Of a stretch of 64,000 nt of DNA, positions 1 to 8,802 are shown piece after piece. A program made the position numbers and the translations under genes. The notes beneath the pieces were generated by a model. The model saw only the letters and a list, made by a program, of their open reading frames with translations, did not search any database and was not told where the DNA came from. Where the stretch lies: positions 62,001 to 126,000 of the forward strand of contig NZ_JADEWI010000012.1 in assembly GCF_015207705.1 (NCBI RefSeq), given 5' to 3'. Position 1 is the first letter of the stretch; each line of letters opens with the position of its first letter. The DNA comes from Nostoc sp. LEGE 06077. GTDB lineage: Bacteria > Cyanobacteriota > Cyanobacteriia > Cyanobacteriales > Nostocaceae.

Positions 1-1593
1 TTGGATGCGATATGAAAACGCCGCGCCCTGCATAATATGGTCAGCAACATCGACAACTCGGCGGTTTTCTGGTTCAGCTAAATAAGAACCACGCACCCAA
101 TCATTAAAACCACCCATCGCCGGGCCGCACCAAATTTGATAATCAACTTCTCGACCTTTTTCACCAGCAGTAGACCAGCGAGAAGATAAACCTAAATACC
201 ATCGAAAAATCAAAGCCATTTTCAGCTTAGGATTATTCACAGCTTTACCCAATTTTTCCGGGTTTTTCTGTGATAAATAAGCAGCCGTTCCTTCCCAAGC
301 TTCAGCAATAGTTTTCCGAAAAACTTGTTTTTCTAACTTCTCTCTTTCTGCCGCAGGGATTTCTTCAATTGAGTTATAAGTGCGGTAAAATTCATACAAT
401 TTTTGCGCTCGCATGGGGAACATCGTACCCCGTTTCAGCACTTGTACCTTCACACCCATTTCAAACATATCGCCTGCGGGAGCCATAGTTACATCAGCCA
501 TTTCCGCTTGAGCTAATAGTTTTTTGGTATGCTCACAAGCACCAGATTCAATACAAGCTTGATTGATGGAACCAGTAACTACATAAGCCGCACTCATCAT
601 CAAAGCTGCTAAGGTTGATTCTGGGGTAGCAATTCCCCCGGCTGCGCCGATTCTAATTGGTTGAGAATAATTATATTGAGCTTGAATTTCATTCCTTAAC
701 GCAATCAGTGAAGGGAGCAAACAAACCAAGGGACGATTATCAGTATGTCCGCCGGAATCAGCCTCCACAGTAATATCATCAGCCATTGGCACTTTCTCAG
801 CCAATTTAGCTTGTAACTCAGTAATTAATCCTTGTTCAACTAATTCCTTAATAATTTTCGCTGGTGCTGGCTGCATAAATTTACTCGCAACTTCCCGGCG
901 AGAAATTTTAGCAATGACCTTATTTTTAATGATGATTTGATTGACATCATTTAAACTTAACCCAGCAAGTCGATAATAAACAATATTGGGTGTTAAATCT
1001 AAAAATGCCGAAGCTTCTACAACTCTCACCCCGTATTTTAAATATAAATCCACAGCCCGGCGTTCGATTGCCATATCGTTAGGACTGTGAATTAAATTGA
1101 AAGCATAGGGGCCATTGGGTAAAGCTTGTTGAATTTGTTGAATTGCGGCTTCTATTCTTTCGGGAGGTAAACCACCTGCACCAAAAGAACCTAAAATTCT
1201 TTCGTTTCCTAAAGCAATCACCATTTCTTCAGAAGCAATACCACCAGCCATTGCACCAGTCATGTAGGCATATTTGACACCATAAGCAGAAAGAAAACTG
1301 GGGTCGCCTAACTGTTGGAGAGAAATTGGTGCAATGGAAGTTAGTAATTCTACCTGTGAAGTTGTACCATTTTCAACAGGATATAAATACCCTTCATTAG
1401 TAACACCAACTTTCCCGGCAATTCTCACAATGTAGCAAGGTTTATCTAATGTAAGTAATTTATCTTTGATAGCTTGCTGATCAAAAGATATACTTTCTAA
1501 GTTACCTTTCCAAACAAGATTTTGATTGTAGTTATAGGTAGAAAATCTCAAGCCATTATCTTGGATGCTAAGTGGCATATCGAAGGTCGTCAC
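1..1593 (-). CDS. hglA: PfaD-type enoyl reductase of heterocyst glycolipid synthesis (3' end cut by window)
   Basis: The frame is open from a GTG at 1593 to base 1, giving 531 residues; the C-terminus lies outside the window. A GAGG/GGGA ribosome site precedes the GTG, while the in-frame ATG at 1577 has none. Visible motifs are AMAGGIASEEMV (about residue 115), SGGHTDNRP (about 281) and GAAGGIATPEST (about 318). They are typical of the FMN-dependent PfaD/2-nitropropane-dioxygenase-like family, which supplies trans enoyl reduction in PUFA-synthase systems. It is last in the hglE-G-D-C-A order, so it likely reduces the enoyl intermediates made by HglE and HglG. The family call is strong. The symbol hglA rests on gene order remembered from Anabaena PCC 7120. 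Confidence 0.88.
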   Translation of the reverse strand, partial: MTTFDMPLSIQDNGLRFSTYNYNQNLVWKGNLESISFDQQAIKDKLLTLDKPCYIVRIAGKVGVTNEGYLYPVENGTTSQVELLTSIAPISLQQLGDPSFLSAYGVKYAYMTGAMAGGIASEEMVIALGNERILGSFGAGGLPPERIEAAIQQIQQALPNGPYAFNLIHSPNDMAIERRAVDLYLKYGVRVVEASAFLDLTPNIVYYRLAGLSLNDVNQIIIKNKVIAKISRREVASKFMQPAPAKIIKELVEQGLITELQAKLAEKVPMADDITVEADSGGHTDNRPLVCLLPSLIALRNEIQAQYNYSQPIRIGAAGGIATPESTLAALMMSAAYVVTGSINQACIESGACEHTKKLLAQAEMADVTMAPAGDMFEMGVKVQVLKRGTMFPMRAQKLYEFYRTYNSIEEIPAAEREKLEKQVFRKTIAEAWEGTAAYLSQKNPEKLGKAVNNPKLKMALIFRWYLGLSSRWSTAGEKGREVDYQIWCGPAMGGFNDWVRGSYLAEPENRRVVDVADHIMQGAAFSYRIQ

Positions 1594-1635
1594 AGTAGTT
1601 ATCCCTCGGATTGTTCAGTATCGGATTTTTTTATC

Positions 1636-1734
1636 TCACGCAGAGACGCGGAGGCGCGGAGTTTGAGAGATATTTTGAGTGATATATGTTGCATTTAATT
1701 CTCTTCCCCTCCGTGTCTCTGCGCCTCTGCGTGA
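1636..1734. repeat. Inverted pair of the TGCGTG dispersed repeat
   Basis: In the hglC-hglA gap a left arm at 1636-1661 (CACGCAGAGACGCGGAG...) and a right arm at 1708-1734 (...GCGCCTCTGCGTGA) are nearly reverse complementary, with about 46 bases between. The same repeat family recurs in many gaps of this window. The transcript could form a long hairpin between the two operon genes; a role in mRNA processing is inference only. Confidence 0.75.
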
Positions 1735-1816
1735 ATTTTTAAAAGTTTAGGAAAGGTCTAAGAATAAAGTGTGTTAAATCTTTATCCTTAAACCATGAGG
1801 TAACGTGCATTCAAGC

Positions 1817-4800
1817 TTATTCTTTAAGCAAATCTTCGGCGCAAACTAATTGCAGTTGAATAATTTCACCCATTTGCTTACTAAAATCTTGCCGAGCTTG
1901 TAAGAAAGCTGTGTGTGCTTTAGTTATCTGAGCATTATTAGCATTTAGCTTTTGACAATGAGAGGTATTTATCTCCAGCATTCTGATTTGGATATCTAAA
2001 TCATGATTAATAGCAGATGCTTGGTTCGGCGTGGCGATTAACTCAGAAGATTCTAATTTTTCTGCTGCTGCAAAACCGTGTTCAATGATATCTTTCCTGG
2101 AAGCTTCGGCATTTTGCGTCAGAATTTCACCGCCTAAGATTTTATGAGTATCTTGCAGTGATTTGATGATGTCAGCTTCATCGGGAAATGGTATATTTGA
2201 ATGCAGATTCTCAGCTTGAATACCTTTTGCTTTCCCGGCTAAATTTTGGAAAAGTTGGCGATTTTCTTCAGTCAAAATACTCGCTGTAATTGATTTACCA
2301 CCGACGGTAATAGTGCGTAAGGTGGCTTTATTTTGTTTCGTTGTTGGTGCGAGATTATAGAGTGGTGATAAATCTACAGCTACCCGATGGCTGAGAAGTT
2401 TGGCTAGTGCTTTGACAATATTAGTATGGTCATCCATCCCCCGACGGTTGAGGGATACGGTGATGTGGTCTTTGTCTTCAAGAATTTTATCAATCCAGCG
2501 GGAACAGACACCACCCGCACCAGCTTCGATGAAGATTCTTGCGCCGTCGTCATGGAGGCGGTTAACTAGGCGGGGGAAGTCTAATTGTTGGCAAAGTCCG
2601 GTGGCGATGTGGCGAGCGATCGCCCCACTCTCAATTAAAATAGGCTGATATTCGGCTGCCGAATAGAAAGTAACGCCTGATAAATTCTGGGATGGCAAAG
2701 TATTTAATTTGACTAACTCCCCATACTCCGATCTCATCGTTTCACAGTGGATAACGTGATCGAAAGGAGCCACGAAAGAATTACAACCCAAGGCGGCAAT
2801 AACTCGCTTACACGCCGCTGGTTCACCAGCAATTAACACTTCTTCCGGTGTATTAATTTGTGTTAGATAAACTTGCGGCTCATTCTTGATGGCTTCCTGC
2901 ACTTGTTCAGGACTAGTCATCAAGACGAAGTTACCCCAAAAGTTCTTGTCTGAATTATCTGTGTTTGGCAAGCCCCAAAACTCACGCACCGCATTTTTCG
3001 GCCCTGATAACCTACTCCCAAACAACGCTGAGGAATTAAAGGAACTACTACCTTGAAAGAAATCACTCCAAACCCCTTGAGCTACCATCATACTGGTTTC
3101 ACCCAAGCTGTAGCCAAATACATACTTCGGCTTGAGTTGAAAGTCATCCCGAATAATTGTGGTGAGGAGTCTGGTAAAGAACATTTCCGCTTCAAACATT
3201 GCTAAAGAATCATCTAGCAACTGCTTTTCTAGAGTCTCTAGCTGTCTAAGGGATAATTTACTCAAACTTCTCGGAAACACTCGTAGTTCTACATCTGCTA
3301 CCCGCTTATGTATACTCTTCACCATGTGGTCGTTGAAAATTCTAGGAAACAAGCGGAAGAGATTCCGACCCATACCCACATAAGAATTTACCGCCGCTGG
3401 ATAGACATAAGCAATTTCACCACACTGTCCTAGAGGCTTGGGTGTGAAATAACTACCTACAGGTGTTTGCCAGTCTGTACTTTTATCAAAGGCTGTTTTG
3501 ACACCTTTTCGGGCTGACTCAATTTCTTTGAGGAGTTCTTTTCTGTTCCTTCCGTTAATAGCTATGGCGTATTGCGCCTGGGGGTTAGCTTTATATGCAG
3601 CAAAGGCTTGACTCGCACATTCTGATAAAGAAGAACTAGCTTCAATGCTCTTTTGCAAACTATTTAGAGCCGCAAAGATACTATCTTTGTCGTTAGCTGC
3701 TATTGGGAACAGATGATATGGCATTTGTTCCAGATATCTGCTTGGGCGTTCTTCTTGGGTGGGGTCTTCGGAGATAATTAGATGGGCGTAAGTACCATCA
3801 CAACCCACACCATTAATTGCCGCTATCCGACGGTCAGAGTCTTTACCCAAGAACCAAGGGCGAGATTCTGTCGCCACATAAAAAGGACTTCCTTCCCATT
3901 GTTGGGGTGTTTTTACACCAGACCAATTTGGAGTACCAGGAATGTAACGATAGTAGAGACACAATGCTGTTTTAATTAAGCTGGCAATTCCCGAAGCTAC
4001 TTGAGTGTGTCCGATATTGGCTTTAACGCTACCAATAGCACTGTGCAAACCATGACCTACCGATGGATATGCTTGCAATAAGCCTGTGATTTCAGCTTCG
4101 TCTTCTTGGGGAATACCACTGGCGCAAACCTCTACATAGTTCACTTGAGAAGGTTGTATACCTGCACTATGGAGGGCTTCGTTAGCTGAATTGACAAGAG
4201 ATTGTCCGATACTGATACCGTCAATAGTGGCATAAATGCGATCGCCATTCTCTTGTGCCACATCGTAGCGTTTGAGAACAACCACACCTGCACCTTCGCC
4301 CACTGTCCAACCGTTGGCTTTTTGATCATAACTCAACGTATTCACACCAGTGTTAATCTTGGCGGCTTGATTGCGTAACAACACATTCTCCACACCACCA
4401 GCCAAATCGACAGCACCAACAACAACTGCATCAGCTTCACCAGTCATCAGTAGCATTTGAGCAACTTCCAACGCTTTGAAAGCTGAAGTCTCTACAGATG
4501 TGAGAGTAAAAGCAGGCCCGGTAAAGTCCCACATCGAAGATATGCGACTCGCCATGATGTTGGTGATATAGCTTAAATACTCACCAATTTCTACTTGTTG
4601 GTGAACGCTATCTTTAACGATGGCTTCTAATTGAGCAATCTTTTCTGGTGGTAAGGTAATTTCCGCTGCATTCAAACCATCTTTGACTTGCCAAGACAAA
4701 TCCCATCTTTGTTGTAGTTGGTGAACAGATAACTCTGCTTCAGCCGCAATAATTACCGCAACATTTCCACCTTCAGGTAGTTTCGCATCTTTAATGGCGC

Positions 4801-5113
4801 GTTCTGCAACCTTCAAAATTAAGAGTTGTTGGGGGTTGAGTTGTTCGACTTCGTTGGGAGGAATTTTATAGGCTAAAGTATCAATTTCAAAGTCTTTGAT
4901 ATATGCCCCAATAGGTGCTTTGCCTTCAGCTAAACCGTACTCTTGGAGTAAATCTTTTTCTGTATCTATGCCATACCATCTTTTTTCGGGTAGAGGTATG
5001 AAATGTTGTTTACCATCATAAATACTGCGTTCAAAAGCATCTAAGTTATTGCATTCGCCAAAGAAGGCATCCATGCCAATAATGGCAATTTTGTTTTTAT
5101 TATCTTGTGTCAT
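1817..5113 (-). CDS. hglC: Heterocyst glycolipid synthase subunit: KS-like (chain-length-factor type) plus acyltransferase
   Basis: The protein has 1098 residues. The ATG at 5113 is chosen because AGG lies 9 bases upstream and the protein then begins MTQDNKNKIAIIG, the usual KS opening; a frame start at 5149 adds 12 unlikely residues. Residues about 10-470 form a ketosynthase fold, but the active-site Cys region reads SVETSAF (about 208) and the first catalytic His region reads CASGIPQEDE (about 333), so both are lost; NIGHTQ (about 367) remains. Residues about 590-930 are an acyltransferase with GYSLGE (about 669), a variant of GHSxGE. The C-terminal about 150 residues are helical. This suggests a chain-length factor paired with HglD, as in PfaC, plus a PfaB-like AT. 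The family is sure; the non-catalytic KS is inferred from the missing residues. Confidence 0.9.
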   Translation of the reverse strand: MTQDNKNKIAIIGMDAFFGECNNLDAFERSIYDGKQHFIPLPEKRWYGIDTEKDLLQEYGLAEGKAPIGAYIKDFEIDTLAYKIPPNEVEQLNPQQLLILKVAERAIKDAKLPEGGNVAVIIAAEAELSVHQLQQRWDLSWQVKDGLNAAEITLPPEKIAQLEAIVKDSVHQQVEIGEYLSYITNIMASRISSMWDFTGPAFTLTSVETSAFKALEVAQMLLMTGEADAVVVGAVDLAGGVENVLLRNQAAKINTGVNTLSYDQKANGWTVGEGAGVVVLKRYDVAQENGDRIYATIDGISIGQSLVNSANEALHSAGIQPSQVNYVEVCASGIPQEDEAEITGLLQAYPSVGHGLHSAIGSVKANIGHTQVASGIASLIKTALCLYYRYIPGTPNWSGVKTPQQWEGSPFYVATESRPWFLGKDSDRRIAAINGVGCDGTYAHLIISEDPTQEERPSRYLEQMPYHLFPIAANDKDSIFAALNSLQKSIEASSSLSECASQAFAAYKANPQAQYAIAINGRNRKELLKEIESARKGVKTAFDKSTDWQTPVGSYFTPKPLGQCGEIAYVYPAAVNSYVGMGRNLFRLFPRIFNDHMVKSIHKRVADVELRVFPRSLSKLSLRQLETLEKQLLDDSLAMFEAEMFFTRLLTTIIRDDFQLKPKYVFGYSLGETSMMVAQGVWSDFFQGSSSFNSSALFGSRLSGPKNAVREFWGLPNTDNSDKNFWGNFVLMTSPEQVQEAIKNEPQVYLTQINTPEEVLIAGEPAACKRVIAALGCNSFVAPFDHVIHCETMRSEYGELVKLNTLPSQNLSGVTFYSAAEYQPILIESGAIARHIATGLCQQLDFPRLVNRLHDDGARIFIEAGAGGVCSRWIDKILEDKDHITVSLNRRGMDDHTNIVKALAKLLSHRVAVDLSPLYNLAPTTKQNKATLRTITVGGKSITASILTEENRQLFQNLAGKAKGIQAENLHSNIPFPDEADIIKSLQDTHKILGGEILTQNAEASRKDIIEHGFAAAEKLESSELIATPNQASAINHDLDIQIRMLEINTSHCQKLNANNAQITKAHTAFLQARQDFSKQMGEIIQLQLVCAEDLLKE

Positions 5114-5139
5114 TATTAGATACCTAAAATGAATTTCAT

Positions 5140-5216
5140 AACGAACCACAGAGGCACAGAGAGAAGTTGCGTGCGCGGGTTCCCCGCGTTGAGCAAACTT
5201 CGGGAGAACACAGAGT
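5140..5216. repeat. Dispersed repeat interrupted by a small palindromic insert
   Basis: The sequence is an ACGAACCACAGAGG...ACACAGAG type repeat, split at about 5165-5206 by a GC-rich piece containing GCGCGGGTTCCCCGCG. It lies in the hglD-hglC gap. Very small mobile repeats nested in other repeats have been described for Nostoc genomes; this looks like one. Confidence 0.6.
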
Positions 5217-5240
5217 TAGAGAGAAGACAAGTAGTTTTAT

Positions 5241-5307
5241 AGACTCACGCAAAAATCTCTAAAACTCTTATTTCTTTGTGTCTTTTGTGTCCTTTGCAGT
5301 TTTTTCC
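5241..5307. repeat. Dispersed repeat overlapping the 3' end of hglD
   Basis: AGACTCACGC...CTCTAAAACTCTTATTTCTTT...GTCCTTTGC. It shares order and spacing with the copy inside hglE at 11054-11128. It supplies the last codons and stop of hglD. Confidence 0.7.
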
Positions 5308-6647
5308 AAAATGATGTGGGAGTTAGTTCCACCAAATCCAAAGGCACTTAAGGCTACGCGTTTAGTCGAATTATTGTTAGGCCAGGGTGTTGTTGTTTTA
5401 ACAATATTTTTGGGGGAAATGACAGTATTTTCTGTACCGATAGCTTCAGCAATATTAATCGTGGGTGGAATCACACCATGATTCATGCTGTAAATTGCTT
5501 TGGTTAAGCTCACCATTCCAGCACCAACTAACAAATGACCGACATTTGATTTAGCAGAACCAACTAAAGGTGATGCTTGATGTTGTCCAAAAAAGCTTTC
5601 GACAGAATTACATTCGGTGGTATCACCTAAGAGTGTGCCTGTAGCGTGACACTCTAGATAATCAATTTCTTTCGGGTTGATTTGTGCTTCTTGATAAGCT
5701 CGTTCGTAAGCTAGTGTTTGCCCTTTTGTATTGGGACTTAATAAATGTTTGCCTCTACCATCATTAGATAGTCCATTACCGCAAACAGTAGCAAGAATAT
5801 TATCACCATCTCTGACGGCATCACTGTAGCGTTTGAGAACTACCATCCCGATACCTTCAGAGGTAATTAAACCGCGTGATGCTTTATCTAGGGGGCGGCT
5901 AATGCCGTTTTCTGGATATCCTTGAATACCAGAAAAAAGCATTCTCAAAAATAGAGGATCAGAACAACTAATAGCACCAGCCAGCATTAAGTCGGCTTTA
6001 CCTGTTTGTAAGTAGTGCGATGCTAGTTTGATGGAGTAAAAGGCGGAGGAACAAGCTGCATCTATACAAAAATGGGTGCCTGATAAGGAGAGAGATTGAG
6101 CAATTAAGGCAGCGGGTAAACCAGATATCATCGCGTTTTTAGGCGATGGTTTGGTGACGGGAGGGATAGCAGCTAAATGAAAATCTTGGTCTTGCAGAAG
6201 TTCGGCGATCGCACCATCAATTGTGCGGCGATAAATGGGGGATAATAATTGATTGGAAAGTTTTGTCGGTAGGGAGAGGGTTCCTAAAATTACGCCGCAT
6301 TTGGCGAGGGCTGGTTGATTACCTAAATAACCACTATGTTGGACTGCTTGTTTAGCTGTGTACAGTGACCATTTAAAGGTGTTATCTAAGCTATTGACTA
6401 AGTTTGAGGGTAAATTGTATTCGCTGGGGTCGAATTGAAAGTTGCGAATAAATCCACCTTGGAGGAAGTAAATTTTTTCCGGTTTGCCTTTAGCAGAGTC
6501 GTAAAATATTGTGGGGTCAACGCCAATTTCAGCGACGGTAACTTCTGATGTTGAGCTTTTTTGTTCGGTGATATTCTGCCAAAATTGTTCAGGATTGTTC
6601 GCGTCGGGAAAAAGGCAAGATATACCGATGATGGCGATTTTTTCCAC
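5268..6647 (-). CDS. hglD: Beta-ketoacyl synthase of heterocyst glycolipid synthesis
   Basis: A stand-alone ketosynthase of 459 residues. The GTG start at 6647 is supported by GAGGA 8 bases upstream and by the MEKIAIIG opening. The catalytic triad is intact: Cys in DAACSSAF (about 198), His in ECHATGT (about 332) and His in NVGHLL (about 370). It should carry out decarboxylative condensation for the long-chain fatty alcohol of heterocyst glycolipids, probably partnered with the KS-like domain of HglC, which has lost these residues. The last residues, EKTAKDTKDTKK, are encoded by a copy of a dispersed repeat (5241-5307), so the natural C-terminus has been replaced or extended by repeat DNA. 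Confidence 0.92.
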   Translation of the reverse strand: MEKIAIIGISCLFPDANNPEQFWQNITEQKSSTSEVTVAEIGVDPTIFYDSAKGKPEKIYFLQGGFIRNFQFDPSEYNLPSNLVNSLDNTFKWSLYTAKQAVQHSGYLGNQPALAKCGVILGTLSLPTKLSNQLLSPIYRRTIDGAIAELLQDQDFHLAAIPPVTKPSPKNAMISGLPAALIAQSLSLSGTHFCIDAACSSAFYSIKLASHYLQTGKADLMLAGAISCSDPLFLRMLFSGIQGYPENGISRPLDKASRGLITSEGIGMVVLKRYSDAVRDGDNILATVCGNGLSNDGRGKHLLSPNTKGQTLAYERAYQEAQINPKEIDYLECHATGTLLGDTTECNSVESFFGQHQASPLVGSAKSNVGHLLVGAGMVSLTKAIYSMNHGVIPPTINIAEAIGTENTVISPKNIVKTTTPWPNNNSTKRVALSAFGFGGTNSHIILEKTAKDTKDTKK

Positions 6648-6711
6648 TGTTGTTGTCCTCGTTGGGGTGTGCTTTTGGATTTACGATGTTCCCCGGAGTG
6701 GAAATTTATCT

Positions 6712-6860
6712 CACGCAGAGGCGCATACTTCGACTTCGCTCAGTAACCAGAGGCGCGGAGAGTGGGAAGGTGTGTTTTCCCAGAGTAATTTTTTAACGAA
6801 CCGCATAGACGCGGTAGCGGCTTCCCGCAGGGTAGGGCGCAAAGAAGAGGAGAGTTACAG
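6712..6860. repeat. Cluster of dispersed repeats in the hglG-hglD gap
   Basis: Two pieces are seen: TCTCACGCAGAGGCGCA...CAGAGGCGCGGAGAG (about 6712-6762), interrupted by ACTTCGACTTCGCTCAGTA, and AACGAACCGCATAGACGC...GGCGCAAAGAAGAGG (about 6797-6853), interrupted by GGTAGCGGCTTCCCGCAG. No convincing gene lies here; frames open on the plus strand are repeat-derived. Confidence 0.6.
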
Positions 6861-6934
6861 AGAAATAGAGATGAGTTTACTATTGTTATTTTGAACGCAG
6901 ATGAAAGTTCCTTTCACTCTGCGTTTATCGGCGG

Positions 6935-8665
6935 TTATTTATTCATCATTCTCATAGGCCAAATGACTGCTTTTGCTCCGAGGATGCGAGAGTAAATTTT
7001 ACCTTCGCGGTCATGAATGTAATAGTCGGAGGTTACGCCTGTGGCTGTTTTTGCTTTGATTTCGCAAGAAACGTAGAAGATTTTATCGCAAGGTAAGGCG
7101 AGGAATTGTTCGGAGTGGGTTAGTTGTCCTGGTAGGCAGATTTCTTGATGGAAATGGTTGAGCCATAACCATAAGGGTTGTGTGCTTAAATCGTTGCAGT
7201 AAGGGTTATGCCAATTGATAGGAAATTGCCCTTGTGTTTGAGCAGAAATAGAAGCCCAATAGCATTCAGCGGTGATTTTTTCGGGGGTAATATTGATGAC
7301 TCTGGTGATTTTTTGAAATGCTGGCCCGTGGAATAATGAGGAGCTATCTTTTTGATAAAAGTCTGTACCTGTGGCGGTGATAATGTTATCTTCGCTGAGG
7401 TTGATTGATTCGTAAATGGGGGCTTCTGCCATTTTCCGCACGATTTTAATATTGGCGCGGAAGTGATAATGGGTTTTGCCTTCTGGTGTTTTGCTTAAGA
7501 TTGTGGTTTGTAATTCGACGAATTCCGATTCACTTTTGGCAAGTTCTTGAATTTCCAGAATGTGTTCGCTAACGTTGGAGTTTGCGAAGGTAATTCCTTT
7601 GAGAACTTTGAATTCTTTACAACTTAAATAGCGATAACCTGGATGTAATTCTTCACAAGCGTTAATCATCCAAGACATGGCGCAGGTTGCTGGTAGTACG
7701 GGAGAACCAGCGATGACATGATCATATAAGAAGGGATTTGCTTCTAATAAGATGCGGCGACGAATGCGGTAGCTTTTGAGTTCTGTATCTAAGGGTGCGG
7801 GTGGGCGAATTGTGGGGCTACCGATGACAACTTGGGTAGAGTCGTGATGGGCGGGATGCAGTTCGTTAACTAGCATTTGTGCGCCAATATCTATGGGGAT
7901 GATATCAATTCCCCGTTCGGCGAAGGCTTTTTTGAGTTCTGGTGTCACCATCCCGCTATCCCAGCCGCCCCAGTTGATGGCAACTACGTGACAATTGGGA
8001 TGGTTTTGTTTGAATAGATGGGCTGATTTGTTGAGAATTTCGTTGGCGATCGCATAATCGGATTGCCCAATATTCCCATAAAATCCAGTTACGGAGGAGA
8101 ACAATACTAACTGTTCTAGTTGGTTGGGGTTAACGCAATTCAGTAAATTTTCTAAGCCTTTAACTTTGGCTGTATAAACTTTTTCAAAGTCTTGGTCGGT
8201 TTTCTTTTCTATCAATTTATCGGCTAAGTTACCAGCACCGTGAATAATGCCTGTAATAGCTCCAGTACGTGCAACTGTAGCTGCTAGTTTTTGTTGTAGT
8301 TCAGCAACATTTGTCACATCAGCACTCAGATATTCAACTTTTGCGCCTGTTGCTTGAAGTTCTGCTATTGTCTGTTTAATTTCTCGGCTAGAAGCAATTT
8401 TGTTATATATTTTCTGCACACTCATGGGTGTAGGCTTCTCACCTTGAGCGAGAAGATTTTCCATGATGCGTTTTTTTAATGCAGCATCTTCAAAACAATC
8501 TTTGGCGAAGTCTGGTTCGTTTTCTAAAATTTCGGAACGACCAAGCAGAATAAATGTACAAGGTTGTTGTTGTGCAAGTTTTTTAACGCAGAGGGAGGTG
8601 ATTCCTTTCGCACCGCCACTGACGAGAAATACTGATGAAGAACGAACTTGAGTTGCTGTTGTCAT
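6935..8665 (-). CDS. hglG: Ketoreductase (catalytic half) and dehydratase subunit of glycolipid synthase
   Basis: 576 residues. Residues 1-270 are the SDR catalytic half of a PKS ketoreductase: NADPH motif GGAKGIT (about 17-23), catalytic Ser in FSSVTG (about 190) and Tyr in QSDYAIAN (about 203). Residues about 290-576 are a hot-dog dehydratase with YDHVIAGSPVLPA (His about 317) and LFHGPAFQ. There is no N-terminal structural half of the KR; that half is the C-terminus of HglE, 137 bases upstream, so the two proteins must assemble to make one KR. No clear ribosome site is seen at the ATG. The domain calls are firm; the symbol hglG follows the remembered operon order hglEGDCAB (hglF is the possible alternative). 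Confidence 0.88.
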   Translation of the reverse strand: MTTATQVRSSSVFLVSGGAKGITSLCVKKLAQQQPCTFILLGRSEILENEPDFAKDCFEDAALKKRIMENLLAQGEKPTPMSVQKIYNKIASSREIKQTIAELQATGAKVEYLSADVTNVAELQQKLAATVARTGAITGIIHGAGNLADKLIEKKTDQDFEKVYTAKVKGLENLLNCVNPNQLEQLVLFSSVTGFYGNIGQSDYAIANEILNKSAHLFKQNHPNCHVVAINWGGWDSGMVTPELKKAFAERGIDIIPIDIGAQMLVNELHPAHHDSTQVVIGSPTIRPPAPLDTELKSYRIRRRILLEANPFLYDHVIAGSPVLPATCAMSWMINACEELHPGYRYLSCKEFKVLKGITFANSNVSEHILEIQELAKSESEFVELQTTILSKTPEGKTHYHFRANIKIVRKMAEAPIYESINLSEDNIITATGTDFYQKDSSSLFHGPAFQKITRVINITPEKITAECYWASISAQTQGQFPINWHNPYCNDLSTQPLWLWLNHFHQEICLPGQLTHSEQFLALPCDKIFYVSCEIKAKTATGVTSDYYIHDREGKIYSRILGAKAVIWPMRMMNK

Positions 8666-8689
8666 ATTTATTTATTGAAGATTTAGAAT

Positions 8690-8801
8690 TTAAACCGCAG
8701 ATGAACGCGGATGGACGCAGATGATTTGTTGATGAATTGGGGAGCATTTACACTCCCCTAAACCTTTTGCGCCCTTCTTTCTTTGCGCCTTTGCGCGAAA
8801 C
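8690..8801. repeat. Dispersed repeats in the hglE-hglG gap
   Basis: AACCGCAGATGAACGCGGATGGACGC (about 8693-8718) and TTTGCGCCTTTGCGCGAAA (about 8782-8800) belong to the same CGCAAAG/ACGCGGA repeat families seen elsewhere. They separate the two halves of the split ketoreductase. Confidence 0.55.
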
Positions 8802-8802
8802 T

